This document shows positions 7,650 to 14,966 of a DNA stretch of 33,084 bases, piece after piece; the stretch's first letter is position 1, and each line of letters begins with the position of its first letter. The position numbers were made by a program, and so were the translations under genes. The notes beneath the pieces are model-generated. The model was not told the DNA's origin. It worked only from the letters and a program-made list of their open reading frames with translations, and did no database searches. The stretch is from DATKEG01 sp035544515 (GTDB lineage Bacteria > Acidobacteriota > Vicinamibacteria > Fen-336): assembly GCA_035544515.1 (NCBI GenBank), contig DATKEG010000061.1, forward strand, positions 1 through 33,084, given 5' to 3'.

Positions 7650-10309
7650 GCGTTCCCGTCGAGCAGCAGGAGGGCCACGGGGAAGCGCGCCAGAAGATCG
7701 CTCAACGGGACATCGCCCTCGACCGCGTCGCCCGTGAGCTCGTTGCGCCAGCGGCCCGGCGGCAGCGCCAGCGTCGTGTCCTCCCACTCGCCGGCCAGGG
7801 CGAGGACGAGCCGCGGCACGACGCAGACCACCTCGACGCCGCGCTGGAACGCCAGCACGTGGCCGGACCGCGCTCCGGCCGCCGCGAGAGGCCGATAGCG
7901 GGCCGGCTCGCCCTCGCCGAAGGCCTGCGGCCGGCTCCTCCGGGCGCAGAGCGCGCGCCGGATCAGCCACAGCTTGGGCAACCCCTCGTCCATGCGCGCG
8001 AGGGCCTGCTCCGCCGTGAGGCCCTCCGCCTCGGCGAGCAGCCGCCGGCGCAGGTCGTAGTCCACCGGGCGCCGGTTGTCGGGGTCCACGAGGCTCAGGT
8101 CCCACAGCTCGGTGCCCTGGTAGAAGTCGGGGACGCCGGGGGCCGTGATCTTGACCAGCGTCTGCGCCAGCGAGGTGATGCGCCCGGGCTCGATGAGCGG
8201 GCCCACGAAAGCGGCCACGTCGCGGCGGAACTCGACGTCCTCGAGACAGTCGCGGACGAAGCCGCCGAGCGCCTCCTCGTAGGCGGCATCGGGCCGCGTC
8301 CAGGAGGTGTGGACCTTGGCCTCGCGCGCGGCCTTCTGCATGTAGGCGGCGGCGCGGTCCGCGGAGAGCGGCCAGGCCCCGACCAGCGTCTGGTAGAAGA
8401 GGTACTCCGTGTTGCGGTCCACGTCTCCGCGCCGGTCCTCGTTCATGGTGGCCCAGGCGCGCACGGCGTCCGCCCAGCGCTCCGGGATCTCGGAGAGCAG
8501 GCCGAGGCGCGAGCGCACGTCCTCGCTCCGCTTGCAGTCGTGGGTGGACGTGGCCAGGAGCGCCCGCGGCCATCGGGCCCATGCTTCCGCGCAGGCCTCG
8601 TGGAACTCCTCCGGCGCGACGCCGAACCGCCCGGGATCGCCGCCGACCTCGTTGAGCGAGACCAGCCGGTTGAAGTTGTAGAACGCGGTGTCCTCGAGGC
8701 CCTTGGCCATGGCCGGGCCCGTCACCTGCTGGAAGCGCATGACCAGCTCCGCCTCGAGGTCGCCCCGCGTCTCCAGCCGGAGCAGCCGGCCCAGGAAGTC
8801 GAAGAGCTCGGGGTCGAGGTCTCCCCGGCCCGCCTTGGCCGCGGCCACCGCCTCCTTGATGTAGCCCTCGTCCTGGCCGCTGAGCGGACCGTCCGGCGCG
8901 CGTGCGTAGGTGCGGTACACGGGGAAACACGCGATCAGCTCGCGCAGCGCGTTGTGCAGCTCGCTGCGCGTGTAGTCGCGGTAGCGCCGGTGGCGCGCGC
9001 AGACGTCCTGGAGCGCCGCGGCCAGGCGGTTGAGATCGCTGCCCAGCGCGTCGCGGAGCACCAGGAGCTTCTTCTCGCGGACGAGGGCCGCGTAGCCGGC
9101 GCTCTGGCCCGTGAAGGCGGCGTACAAGCGCGTGAGCGGCTCCTCCCCCCGCGAATCGACGAACAGGCCGTCGAGCCGGTTCAGGAACTCGTAACCGGTC
9201 GTGCCCGCGATGGGCCAGGTCTCGGGCAGCCGCTCGCCTCTCTCCAGGATCTTCTCCGCCACCAGCCAGGCCCCGGGCGCGTGCGCGCGGAGCCGGCGGA
9301 AGTAGCCCTCCGGATCGCGCAGGCCGTCCGGGTGGTCGATGCGCAGGCCGTCGAGCACGCCCTCGCGCAGCCAGCGCAGGACGAGGCCGTGCGTGTCCGC
9401 GAACACGCGCTCGTCCTCGGTGCGCAGTCCGACCAGGCTGTTGATGTCGAAGAAGCGGCGGTAGCCCAGCTCCTGCGCGGCGGTGCGCCAGAAGGCGGGA
9501 CGGAAGTTCTGCCGCTGCAGCACGGCGTCGAGCGCGTCGGTGTCGTGGTTGAGCCGCTCCACTTCGCGGTCGATGGCGGCGGCGGCGGCGGCGTTCTCCC
9601 TGACCAGCCGCGCGAGCAGGCGCTTGAGCACCTCCTTGTGGCGGTGGCGCCTCTGCGCCGCGCCCCGGTCCGAGGGCAGGGGCAGGGCTTCGAACGCCTC
9701 GGCCAGCCAGGCCAGCTCGTCCGATCCGGCGACGGCGGCCGCCCGCGCCAGGAGCCCGTCCATGGAGCGTGGCGCCGCCGGCCACACGTGGTCGTGATAG
9801 CGGACGACGAACGTGCCTCCGTGGCGCTCGAGCGCCAGCTCGCCCGCCTCGAGCACGCGGCCGTAGTGGTCACCCAGCACGGGCACGAGCATCACGTCGG
9901 GGACGCGCGACGCGGGTGGATCCCACTCCAGGTCGAAATACGCCGCGTACGGGCTCGACGGGCCGTTCTCCAGGACGTCCCACCACCACTGGTTCTCGGG
10001 CGTGATCGCCATGTGGTTGGGCACGATGTCGAGGAGCTGGCCCAGGCCGGCGCGCCCCAGGGCCGCGCAGAACCGCCGGTGGCCCTCCTGCCCTCCGAGC
10101 TCGACGTTCACCCGGCCGTGGTCCACCACGTCGTACCCGTGCGTGCTGCCGCGCGCGGCCTGCAGGTACGGCGAGCTGTAGAGGTGGCTGATGCCGAGCG
10201 CCGCGAGATAGGGTGCGAGCTCCGCGGCCTGGTCGAACCCGAACCCGGCGTTGAGCTGCAGGCGGTAGGTCGCGCGCGGCTCGCTCACGCGGTGAAGGCC
10301 GAAGCTCAT
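7646..10309 (-). CDS. treY: Malto-oligosyltrehalose synthase TreY
   Basis: Isomerises the reducing-end alpha-1,4 bond of maltodextrin into the alpha,alpha-1,1 bond of trehalose; first step of the TreY-TreZ route. An 887-residue GH13 protein of normal family size. It starts with TYRLQLNAGFGFDQAAELAPYLAALGISHLYSSPYL. The nucleophile is Asp325 (GLRIDHPDGL), the acid/base Glu352 (WLVAEKIL), and the conserved PGVPDFYQGTELWDLSLVDPDNRRPVDY lies toward the C-terminus. The ATG at 10309 is chosen because the family begins here; a GTG at 10288 is possible, and the open frame up to 10477 crosses the promoter region. No clear Shine-Dalgarno sequence is seen. The operon is treY-treZ only; no treX debranching gene is present. 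Confidence 0.95.
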   Translation of the reverse strand: MSFGLHRVSEPRATYRLQLNAGFGFDQAAELAPYLAALGISHLYSSPYLQAARGSTHGYDVVDHGRVNVELGGQEGHRRFCAALGRAGLGQLLDIVPNHMAITPENQWWWDVLENGPSSPYAAYFDLEWDPPASRVPDVMLVPVLGDHYGRVLEAGELALERHGGTFVVRYHDHVWPAAPRSMDGLLARAAAVAGSDELAWLAEAFEALPLPSDRGAAQRRHRHKEVLKRLLARLVRENAAAAAAIDREVERLNHDTDALDAVLQRQNFRPAFWRTAAQELGYRRFFDINSLVGLRTEDERVFADTHGLVLRWLREGVLDGLRIDHPDGLRDPEGYFRRLRAHAPGAWLVAEKILERGERLPETWPIAGTTGYEFLNRLDGLFVDSRGEEPLTRLYAAFTGQSAGYAALVREKKLLVLRDALGSDLNRLAAALQDVCARHRRYRDYTRSELHNALRELIACFPVYRTYARAPDGPLSGQDEGYIKEAVAAAKAGRGDLDPELFDFLGRLLRLETRGDLEAELVMRFQQVTGPAMAKGLEDTAFYNFNRLVSLNEVGGDPGRFGVAPEEFHEACAEAWARWPRALLATSTHDCKRSEDVRSRLGLLSEIPERWADAVRAWATMNEDRRGDVDRNTEYLFYQTLVGAWPLSADRAAAYMQKAAREAKVHTSWTRPDAAYEEALGGFVRDCLEDVEFRRDVAAFVGPLIEPGRITSLAQTLVKITAPGVPDFYQGTELWDLSLVDPDNRRPVDYDLRRRLLAEAEGLTAEQALARMDEGLPKLWLIRRALCARRSRPQAFGEGEPARYRPLAAAGARSGHVLAFQRGVEVVCVVPRLVLALAGEWEDTTLALPPGRWRNELTGDAVEGDVPLSDLLARFPVALLLLDGNA

Positions 10310-10361
10310 CCGGCGCGTCGCAGGAGGGGCTTGCCGGGACGAACGTGGATCGAGGAATCTC

Positions 10362-10393
10362 TTGACATAAAGCAGTCCGTCAGGACTTAAACT
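10362..10393 (+). promoter_or_regulatory. Promoter region of the DUF2934 gene, shared with treY
   Basis: A perfect -35 box TTGACA (10362-10367) stands in an AT-rich island between treY and the DUF2934 gene. Candidate -10 boxes are weak: ACTTAA at 17-base spacing, or TAAACT (10388-10393) at 20. On the opposite strand TTTAAG and TATGTC could serve treY with 16-base spacing. The -35 is clear, the rest is tentative. Confidence 0.45.
10374..10387. promoter_or_regulatory. Palindrome in treY/DUF2934 promoter, possible operator
   Basis: AGTCC-GTCA-GGACT is a perfect inverted repeat of 5-base arms lying between the TTGACA and the candidate -10 boxes. A protein bound there would cover both divergent promoters. 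Arms of five bases can arise by chance, so an operator is only suggested by position. Confidence 0.35.
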
Positions 10394-10451
10394 ATCACTG
10401 AAGTCAGGGGTCGTGACAGACTGGAGCGTATCCGCGACCCGGGAGGAGACG

Positions 10452-10706
10452 ATGGCGAGGAGACATGAGACGGACACAGTGGTGGACCGGCCGTCCGGCA
10501 GCCGGGGTCAGCCCGGCTCGGCGGCGCCGTCCACTTCGTCGGGACTGCCGCAGTCGGGCGCAGCCCGGTCGGAGCCCACGACCGAAGAGATCGCGCAGCG
10601 CGCCTACGAGATCTACCAGTCCCGCGGCGGCACGGAAGGACAGGATCTCGAGGACTGGCTGCAAGCCGAGCGTGAGCTGAGGCGAGGCTCGCCGGGCGAA
10701 GACTGA
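10452..10706 (+). CDS. DUF2934 small protein
   Basis: An 84-residue protein. The N-terminal half is Ser/Gly/Pro-rich and probably disordered. The C-terminal part, TTEEIAQRAYEIYQSRGGTEGQDLEDWLQAERELR, matches the DUF2934 pattern (IAxRAYExxxxRGGxxGxDxxDWxxAExEL), a short helical domain of unknown function found in many soil bacteria. The ATG at 10452 is chosen because GGGAGGAG (10441-10448) precedes it; the in-frame GTG at 10413 lacks a binding site. It diverges from treY and reads toward the unknown gene at 10753. Confidence 0.8.
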   Translation: MARRHETDTVVDRPSGSRGQPGSAAPSTSSGLPQSGAARSEPTTEEIAQRAYEIYQSRGGTEGQDLEDWLQAERELRRGSPGED

Positions 10707-10752
10707 GCGCCCGGGCGCGCGGCGCTGGCCCCGCCGAGGGCCACGAGGCATC

Positions 10753-11451
10753 ATGAACGTGATGCGGCGCGTGCCTTCCTTCATCGTCATCGGCGGCGGT
10801 GAGCTGGGCGCCGGGCACGTCCGGCAGCTCCTGCGCGCCGCCGCCGCCGCACGCCTGGACACGGACCGCATACGCGTCGTGGACCGAGATCCAGGCTGCG
10901 CCGCGACGCGTGGGCGCGACCCGCGCGTGCAGGTCGAAAACGCGGAATGGGGGGCCTGGCTGGACGCGCATCTCGCGGCCTCCGGCGCCGACGATCACCT
11001 CGTCCCGCATCACTGGGCGCCACACCTCCTCTACGACTGGCTGAGCGAGCAGGCGCGGCAGGCCGGCCTCCGCGTCCGCCGCGGCGCGCGTCTTCCGCCG
11101 CGCGGCCTGCCGTTCGAAGGGGACACCTCGGCCGGCGACCGCGCCCTCTCCTACGCGGCCTGGATGTGTCCGCCGCTCTGCATCGAGCCCGCGCTGTGCC
11201 CGCACACGCGCGGCCCCCGCGACTGGAGCCTGGCCGGGGACCTCGAGACGGAAGGAGAGGCGGGCGCCGGCCATATCGTGCTGCGCTGCCTGCACCTCGT
11301 GTACGGAGTGGGCACGATACCGGTCGCGGACATCCTGGCCGCGCGCGACCGATTGATCGCCGGCGCCGCCCTTGGCCGCCGGCACTGGCTGGTAGCGACG
11401 TCGAGCCACTGCCACGCGCTGGCGGCCTCGCTCGAAGTCGCGCCGGCGTAG
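10753..11451 (+). CDS. Uncharacterised Rossmann-like protein with CPPxC motif
   Basis: A 232-residue soluble protein that I do not recognise. The N-terminus has a nucleotide-binding-like fold: strand and glycine turn FIVIGGGELGAGH (10-22), a helix, then a second strand ending in acidic residues (RVVDRDP, Asp44 and Asp46), as in NAD(P)-binding Rossmann domains. The middle carries a dense Cys motif, C139-P-P-x-C143-IEP-x2-C149-P-H-T-R-G-P-R-D-W, with further Cys179 and Cys219 (SSHCHALAAS) and several His, so metal or cluster binding is plausible. The start follows CGAGG at about four bases. It lies 46 bases after the DUF2934 gene and 80 bases before the sigma operon; cotranscription is possible but not shown. 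Confidence 0.75.
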   Translation: MNVMRRVPSFIVIGGGELGAGHVRQLLRAAAAARLDTDRIRVVDRDPGCAATRGRDPRVQVENAEWGAWLDAHLAASGADDHLVPHHWAPHLLYDWLSEQARQAGLRVRRGARLPPRGLPFEGDTSAGDRALSYAAWMCPPLCIEPALCPHTRGPRDWSLAGDLETEGEAGAGHIVLRCLHLVYGVGTIPVADILAARDRLIAGAALGRRHWLVATSSHCHALAASLEVAPA

Positions 11452-11531
11452 CTCCCGTGCCGCGCCAGGCCGCCCTCGGGCGTCTTCCACGTTTCCCAAC
11501 CGGCCGTCCGCTCGTGGCGTCCATTGGGCGT

Positions 11532-12101
11532 GTGACCGACGACGAGCTGGTGGACCAGGCGCGCCGCGGCGACACCGCCGCGTTCGGGACCCTGGTCGAC
11601 CGCCACGGATGCGCGGTGCAGCGCGCCGCGATGGCGGTCCTTCGCTCGCGGCAGGAGGCGGAAGACGTGGCGCAGGAAGCGTTCGTGACGGCCTACCGCA
11701 AGCTCGACACGTTTCGCGGCGAGTCCGCCTTCCGGACCTGGCTGCTGCGGATCGCCTGGCGAGAGGCGCAGGACCGGCGGCGCAGCCTCGGCCGGCGGCT
11801 CCGGCGGTTCGTGGCGGCCGTCGACGACGATGGCCCGGCGCCCGCGCCGGTCCTCGCGGCCCGTCCTCGGCAGGAAGAGGCGCTGGCCGCGGCCGAGCTG
11901 AGCGCACACGTGCGCCGGCTGCTCGCCGGCCTGCCCGCAAAGCTGCGCGAGGCGTTGCTGCTGGCCTCGACCGGCGAGCACAGCTACGACGACATGGCCG
12001 CGATCCTCGACGTCCCCGCCGGCACGCTGAAGTGGCGGGTGTCCGAGGCACGCCGCCTCCTGAAGGAGCGCCTGGCGCCACTGGGCTACCGCGATGTCTG
12101 A
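11532..12101 (+). CDS. ECF-type RNA polymerase sigma factor
   Basis: A 189-residue sigma-70-like factor with only regions 2 and 4. Region 2 spans about 3-84: DDELVDQARRGDTAAFGTLVDRHG, then AEDVAQEAFVTAYRKLDTFRGESAFRTWLLRIAWREAQDRRR. A variable, basic and Ala/Pro linker follows. Region 4 spans about 127-182, with LPAKLREALLLASTGEHSYDDMAAILDVPAGTLKWRVSEARRLLKERL, whose helix-turn-helix reads the -35 element. The start is the GTG at 11532, next to MTDDEL; another in-frame GTG at 11514 would add six residues. Its stop overlaps the next gene by eight bases (ATGTCTGA), typical of a sigma/anti-sigma pair. The signal it responds to is unknown. Confidence 0.93.
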   Translation: MTDDELVDQARRGDTAAFGTLVDRHGCAVQRAAMAVLRSRQEAEDVAQEAFVTAYRKLDTFRGESAFRTWLLRIAWREAQDRRRSLGRRLRRFVAAVDDDGPAPAPVLAARPRQEEALAAAELSAHVRRLLAGLPAKLREALLLASTGEHSYDDMAAILDVPAGTLKWRVSEARRLLKERLAPLGYRDV

Positions 12102-12672
12102 GGATCGCCCGCGACCGGGCCAGACCCCGCTCGATCGCGTGCTGGAAGAGCTGACCGCCGCTCCGCCGCCGAGCGACCTGCGGGCGCGTGTGCTCGCGCG
12201 GATCGCGTCCGGCGACCGGTCTCGCCGTTCCGTGCGCTGGAGCGTGGCGCTGCCGGCGGCGGCGGCGATCTCCGCCCTGACCTGGGCGGCCGTCCTGCTC
12301 ACCCGCCGTCCGGCGGCTCCTCCCGTTCGCCCGCAGGTGGAACTGCCGGTCGTGGTCGCGAGTCCCACGCCGCCGGTGCCGGCCACGGCGAGTCGCCCGG
12401 CGGCGCCACGCGCCACCGTCGCCGCCGCGCGCACCGCTCGGCGGGCGAGCCGGGCGCGGGCGGCCAGCCGCTCGTCGCCCGTCATGGCAGCCATGCGGCC
12501 GCGGGCACCGGCCGACGACGGGGCCGGGCTGCCGGCGCTCGCGCCGCCGCCGCCCGTTCGCGCGGCCGACCTAGAGCTCGTGCCCATCGGCGAACCTCCG
12601 TCCCTCGAAGTCCCCGGCCTGCGGATCGAGCCGCTGTCCCCGGCGGGCCCGAACGGCTCCGGCCTGCCTTGA
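12094..12672 (+). CDS. One-pass membrane protein, probable anti-sigma factor
   Basis: A 192-residue protein. A short cytoplasmic part with PPPSDLRARVLARIASGDRS (25-44) resembles the helix often found in anti-sigma proteins. One membrane segment follows at about 50-69, then a long Ala/Pro/Arg-rich outer part ending PPSLEVPGLRIEPLSPAGP. It lacks the HxxxCxxC zinc motif of classic zinc-binding anti-sigmas, so the role is inferred only from topology and from the eight-base overlap with the ECF sigma gene. The C-terminal 'LxIxPLxP' motif recurs, as I remember, in similar acidobacterial operons. Confidence 0.65.
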   Translation: MSEDRPRPGQTPLDRVLEELTAAPPPSDLRARVLARIASGDRSRRSVRWSVALPAAAAISALTWAAVLLTRRPAAPPVRPQVELPVVVASPTPPVPATASRPAAPRATVAAARTARRASRARAASRSSPVMAAMRPRAPADDGAGLPALAPPPPVRAADLELVPIGEPPSLEVPGLRIEPLSPAGPNGSGLP

Positions 12673-12683
12673 AAGGAGACCCC

Positions 12684-13259
12684 ATGCGCATGCTGATGGG
12701 TGTCGTGCCGCTCGTGCTGCTCGCGGCCGGGGCTGCGGCGCAGGAGCCGGCTCCGGAGACTCCGAAGCCGCAGCCGTCTCCCGCGGTCGCGCTGCAGCCC
12801 GCACCCACGCCGCCAGAGCCGCGTCACGAGCCGTCGCTCACGAACGTCCGCATCGACCTCACTCTGGTGAACCAGGCGGGCTCGGGGCCACCGGTGAGGA
12901 AGACGATGACGCTCACGCTGGCGGACGGCGAGCGCGGGTCCCTGCGCTCGTTGCCTGAGGTGGCGGTGCCCATGATGGTCGGGGAGTCGGTGAAGACCTA
13001 CACGATCGTGACGCTCCCGCTCAACGTGGACGCGCGCCCGAACATCCTGCCCCGCGCGAAGGTGATGCTGCACCTGACGCTCAACTACACCTCGATCGAG
13101 CCCGCGCAGGGCGAGGAGCCGCAGCGGCCGAAAACCGTCGTGACGTTCTCCGGCCAGGTCCTGCTCGACAGCGGGCGGCCGATGATCGTGGCCGAGGCCG
13201 CCGACCCGGTCAGCGACCGCCGCGTGACGGTCGAGGCGAAGGCGACGATCTTGAAGTGA
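12684..13259 (+). CDS. Secreted protein of the sigma operon
   Basis: A 191-residue exported protein. The signal peptide is MRMLMGVVPLVLLAAGAAA with probable cleavage before Gln20. A Pro/Ala-rich linker reaches about residue 50, and a beta-rich domain follows (NVRIDLTLVNQAGSGPPVRKTMTLTLADGERGSLRS ... LNVDARPNILPRAKVMLHLTLNYTS ... DPVSDRRVTVEAKATI). No enzyme motif is seen. The ATG at 12684 is chosen because AAGGAG (12673-12678) lies five bases before it; the TTG at 12669 overlapping the previous stop is a poorer start. As third gene after sigma and putative anti-sigma it may be the target or sensor of that system. It converges on the aminotransferase gene with a three-base gap. Confidence 0.8.
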   Translation: MRMLMGVVPLVLLAAGAAAQEPAPETPKPQPSPAVALQPAPTPPEPRHEPSLTNVRIDLTLVNQAGSGPPVRKTMTLTLADGERGSLRSLPEVAVPMMVGESVKTYTIVTLPLNVDARPNILPRAKVMLHLTLNYTSIEPAQGEEPQRPKTVVTFSGQVLLDSGRPMIVAEAADPVSDRRVTVEAKATILK

Positions 13260-13262
13260 GGC

Positions 13263-14555
13263 TCAGGCCGGCAGGCCCTTCTCCATCACCCGTTCCATCT
13301 CCTCCGCGAACGCGTCCACCTCGCCCAGCGTCGTGTAGACGTTGGGCGTGATGCGGAGGCCCTGGAACTCCTCGTGGAGGATGGGGGTCACGATCAGCCG
13401 GCGCCGGCTCCACAGGTGCTCGGCCAGCTTCTCGGGAGGGACGTCCTCGAGCCCGACGGTGCCGATCGCGCAACCCATGGCGGGGTCGAAGCTGGTGTGG
13501 AGCCTCACGCCCTTGCCGCCCTCCAGCCGCCGCATCCAGCGGTCGCGCAGGTAACGCAGGCGCGCCGCCTTGCGCTCGGGGCCGAGGCCCTCGTGGAAGG
13601 TGAGCGCCTCCGCGATCGCGTTGTGGTTCGCGGCCGGATGCGTGCCGATCTCCTCGAACTTGCGGATGTCCTCCGTCATCTCGGCGGGCGCGGCCATGAG
13701 CGGCCACAGCTTGCCGATCTTCGCCCGCCGCACGTACAGGAAACCGGTCCCGTGCGGGGCGAAGAGCCACTTGTGCAGGCTCGTCCCGTAGTAGTCGCAG
13801 CCGAGGTCCGCGAGCTTGTAGGGGAAGTGGGCGAAGGCGTGCGCGCCGTCCACGATCACCTCGATCCCGCGCTCGCGGCCGAGACGGCAGACCTCCTTCA
13901 CCGGAAAGATCTGGCCGGTCAGGTTCGTGATGTGGCACAGCATGATGACGCGCGTGCGCGGCGTGAGGGCGCGCTCGAAACGGTCGAGGAGGTCGCCCAG
14001 GCTGGGCGGGGGGACGGGGAACGAGAACGTCTTGAGGACGATGCCCTCGCGGCGCTCCCGCTGCCGCCACGTGGTCAACATGCGCGGGTAGTCCTGGTTC
14101 GTGGTGAGGACCTCGTCTCCCCGTTTCAGGTCCAGCCCCAGGATGCACGTCTCCAGCGACTCGCTGGCGTTGCGCGTGATGGCCATCTCCTCGGGGTCGC
14201 AGCCGAACGCGGCGGCCAGGCCGCGCCGGACCGACTCGATCTGCGGCTCCAGGAGCTTCCACATGGTGTAGACGGGCGCCTCGTTGGAGAGCTCGAGGTA
14301 TCGGCGCATCGCCTCCTGCACCGCTCGCGGCGAGGGCGAGACGCCGCCGTTGTTGAGGTTGATCAGGCTGCGATCGACGGTGAAGGCCTGCTGCGCCTCG
14401 CGCCACCAGTCCTCGTCGGCGGCGACCTCGTCGGGTGACCGGCCGGCCGCCGCGCGGCCGGCGGAGCGCACGGCTTCGAGCGAGCCGGGACGGAACGCCG
14501 ACAGCGCCGCGGCGCCGCCGGCGAGGCCACGGAGGAACCCACGGCGTGTCCTCAT
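13263..14555 (-). CDS. Tat-exported class V aminotransferase-like PLP enzyme
   Basis: A 430-residue fold-type I PLP enzyme of the class V group (isopenicillin N epimerase / cysteine desulfurase-like). The N-terminus is a twin-arginine signal, MRTRRGFLRGLAGGAAALSA, so the folded, cofactor-loaded enzyme is probably moved to the periplasm. PLP-site features: NNGGVSPSP (68-76), the aspartate-histidine pair in VIVDGAHAFAHFPY (Asp236, His239), and the Schiff-base lysine Lys262 in GTSLHKWLFAPHGTGF. The substrate is unknown; an epimerase, lyase or desulfurase are all possible. The ATG at 14555 is preceded by AAGGAG. It diverges from the Rieske gene. Confidence 0.88.
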   Translation of the reverse strand: MRTRRGFLRGLAGGAAALSAFRPGSLEAVRSAGRAAAGRSPDEVAADEDWWREAQQAFTVDRSLINLNNGGVSPSPRAVQEAMRRYLELSNEAPVYTMWKLLEPQIESVRRGLAAAFGCDPEEMAITRNASESLETCILGLDLKRGDEVLTTNQDYPRMLTTWRQRERREGIVLKTFSFPVPPPSLGDLLDRFERALTPRTRVIMLCHITNLTGQIFPVKEVCRLGRERGIEVIVDGAHAFAHFPYKLADLGCDYYGTSLHKWLFAPHGTGFLYVRRAKIGKLWPLMAAPAEMTEDIRKFEEIGTHPAANHNAIAEALTFHEGLGPERKAARLRYLRDRWMRRLEGGKGVRLHTSFDPAMGCAIGTVGLEDVPPEKLAEHLWSRRRLIVTPILHEEFQGLRITPNVYTTLGEVDAFAEEMERVMEKGLPA

Positions 14556-14598
14556 GTCGCGCTCCTTGCCCGCGGATCATACCCTGGCCGAACTGGGC

Positions 14599-14604
14599 TA
14601 GAAT
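14599..14604 (+). promoter_or_regulatory. -10 box of the Rieske-VWFA operon
   Basis: TAGAAT in the 96-base divergent region, 47 bases before the Rieske ATG. No matching -35 is recognised. Confidence 0.4.
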
Positions 14605-14651
14605 CAAAGGTTCGCGCACGGTCCGAGACGGCGTGGCCGGCCGGAGGGGTG

Positions 14652-14966
14652 ATGGAGGAGCCGGGGTTCGTGCGGGCGATCGCGGTCGGAGACCTCGTGC
14701 CGGGAGCCTGCATGGAGGTCGCCGTGGACGGTAAGGCCCTGGCCCTGTGCAACGTGGACGGCCGGTTCTACGCGCTCGGCAACTCCTGCCTCCATCGCGG
14801 AGGGCCGCTCGGGCAGGGGATGCTGGAAGGCACGGTGGTCATGTGCCCGTGGCACGCCTGGAGCTGGGACGTGACCACGGGCGAGAACACCGCCAACGCC
14901 ACGCTCAAGATGCCCTGTTACGAGGTCAAGGTGCAGGACGGTCAGGTCTTCGTGAAAGTGATATGA
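14652..14966 (+). CDS. Rieske [2Fe-2S] ferredoxin
   Basis: A 104-residue soluble one-domain Rieske protein. The cluster ligands are clear: CLHRGG (Cys-x-His) and CPWHAW (Cys-x2-His), followed by the usual WDVTTGEN turn, and the protein ends VKVQDGQVFVKV. Such small proteins pass electrons to oxygenases or other redox enzymes, but no oxygenase is nearby. A GGAGG (14643-14647) lies four bases before the ATG; the GTG at 14649 or a GTG at 14670 are less likely starts. Its stop overlaps the VWFA gene start as ATGA, so the two are translationally coupled. Confidence 0.93.
   Translation: MEEPGFVRAIAVGDLVPGACMEVAVDGKALALCNVDGRFYALGNSCLHRGGPLGQGMLEGTVVMCPWHAWSWDVTTGENTANATLKMPCYEVKVQDGQVFVKVI

Noticed and set aside
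5910..9785. Single 1291-residue frame suggesting a TreZ fusion protein
   Set aside because: The part upstream of 7649 is Arg/Pro/Gly-rich and out of frame with the clear treY protein on the same strand; only the last 579 residues are TreZ.
7859..10390. 843-residue open frame on the plus strand
   Set aside because: Lies antisense to treY, has no domain pattern and the His/Arg/Val-rich composition of a GC-rich shadow frame.
10413..10451. Longer N-terminus of the DUF2934 protein from a GTG at 10413
   Set aside because: No ribosome site before it, while GGGAGGAG precedes the ATG at 10452.
12669..12683. TTG start overlapping the previous stop for the secreted protein
   Set aside because: AAGGAG at good distance and a proper signal peptide support the ATG at 12684.
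10753..13259. A new defence or signalling island
   Set aside because: The unknown Cys-rich gene and the sigma operon are interesting, but no nuclease, NTPase, toxin or phage-related domain is present to support a defence role.
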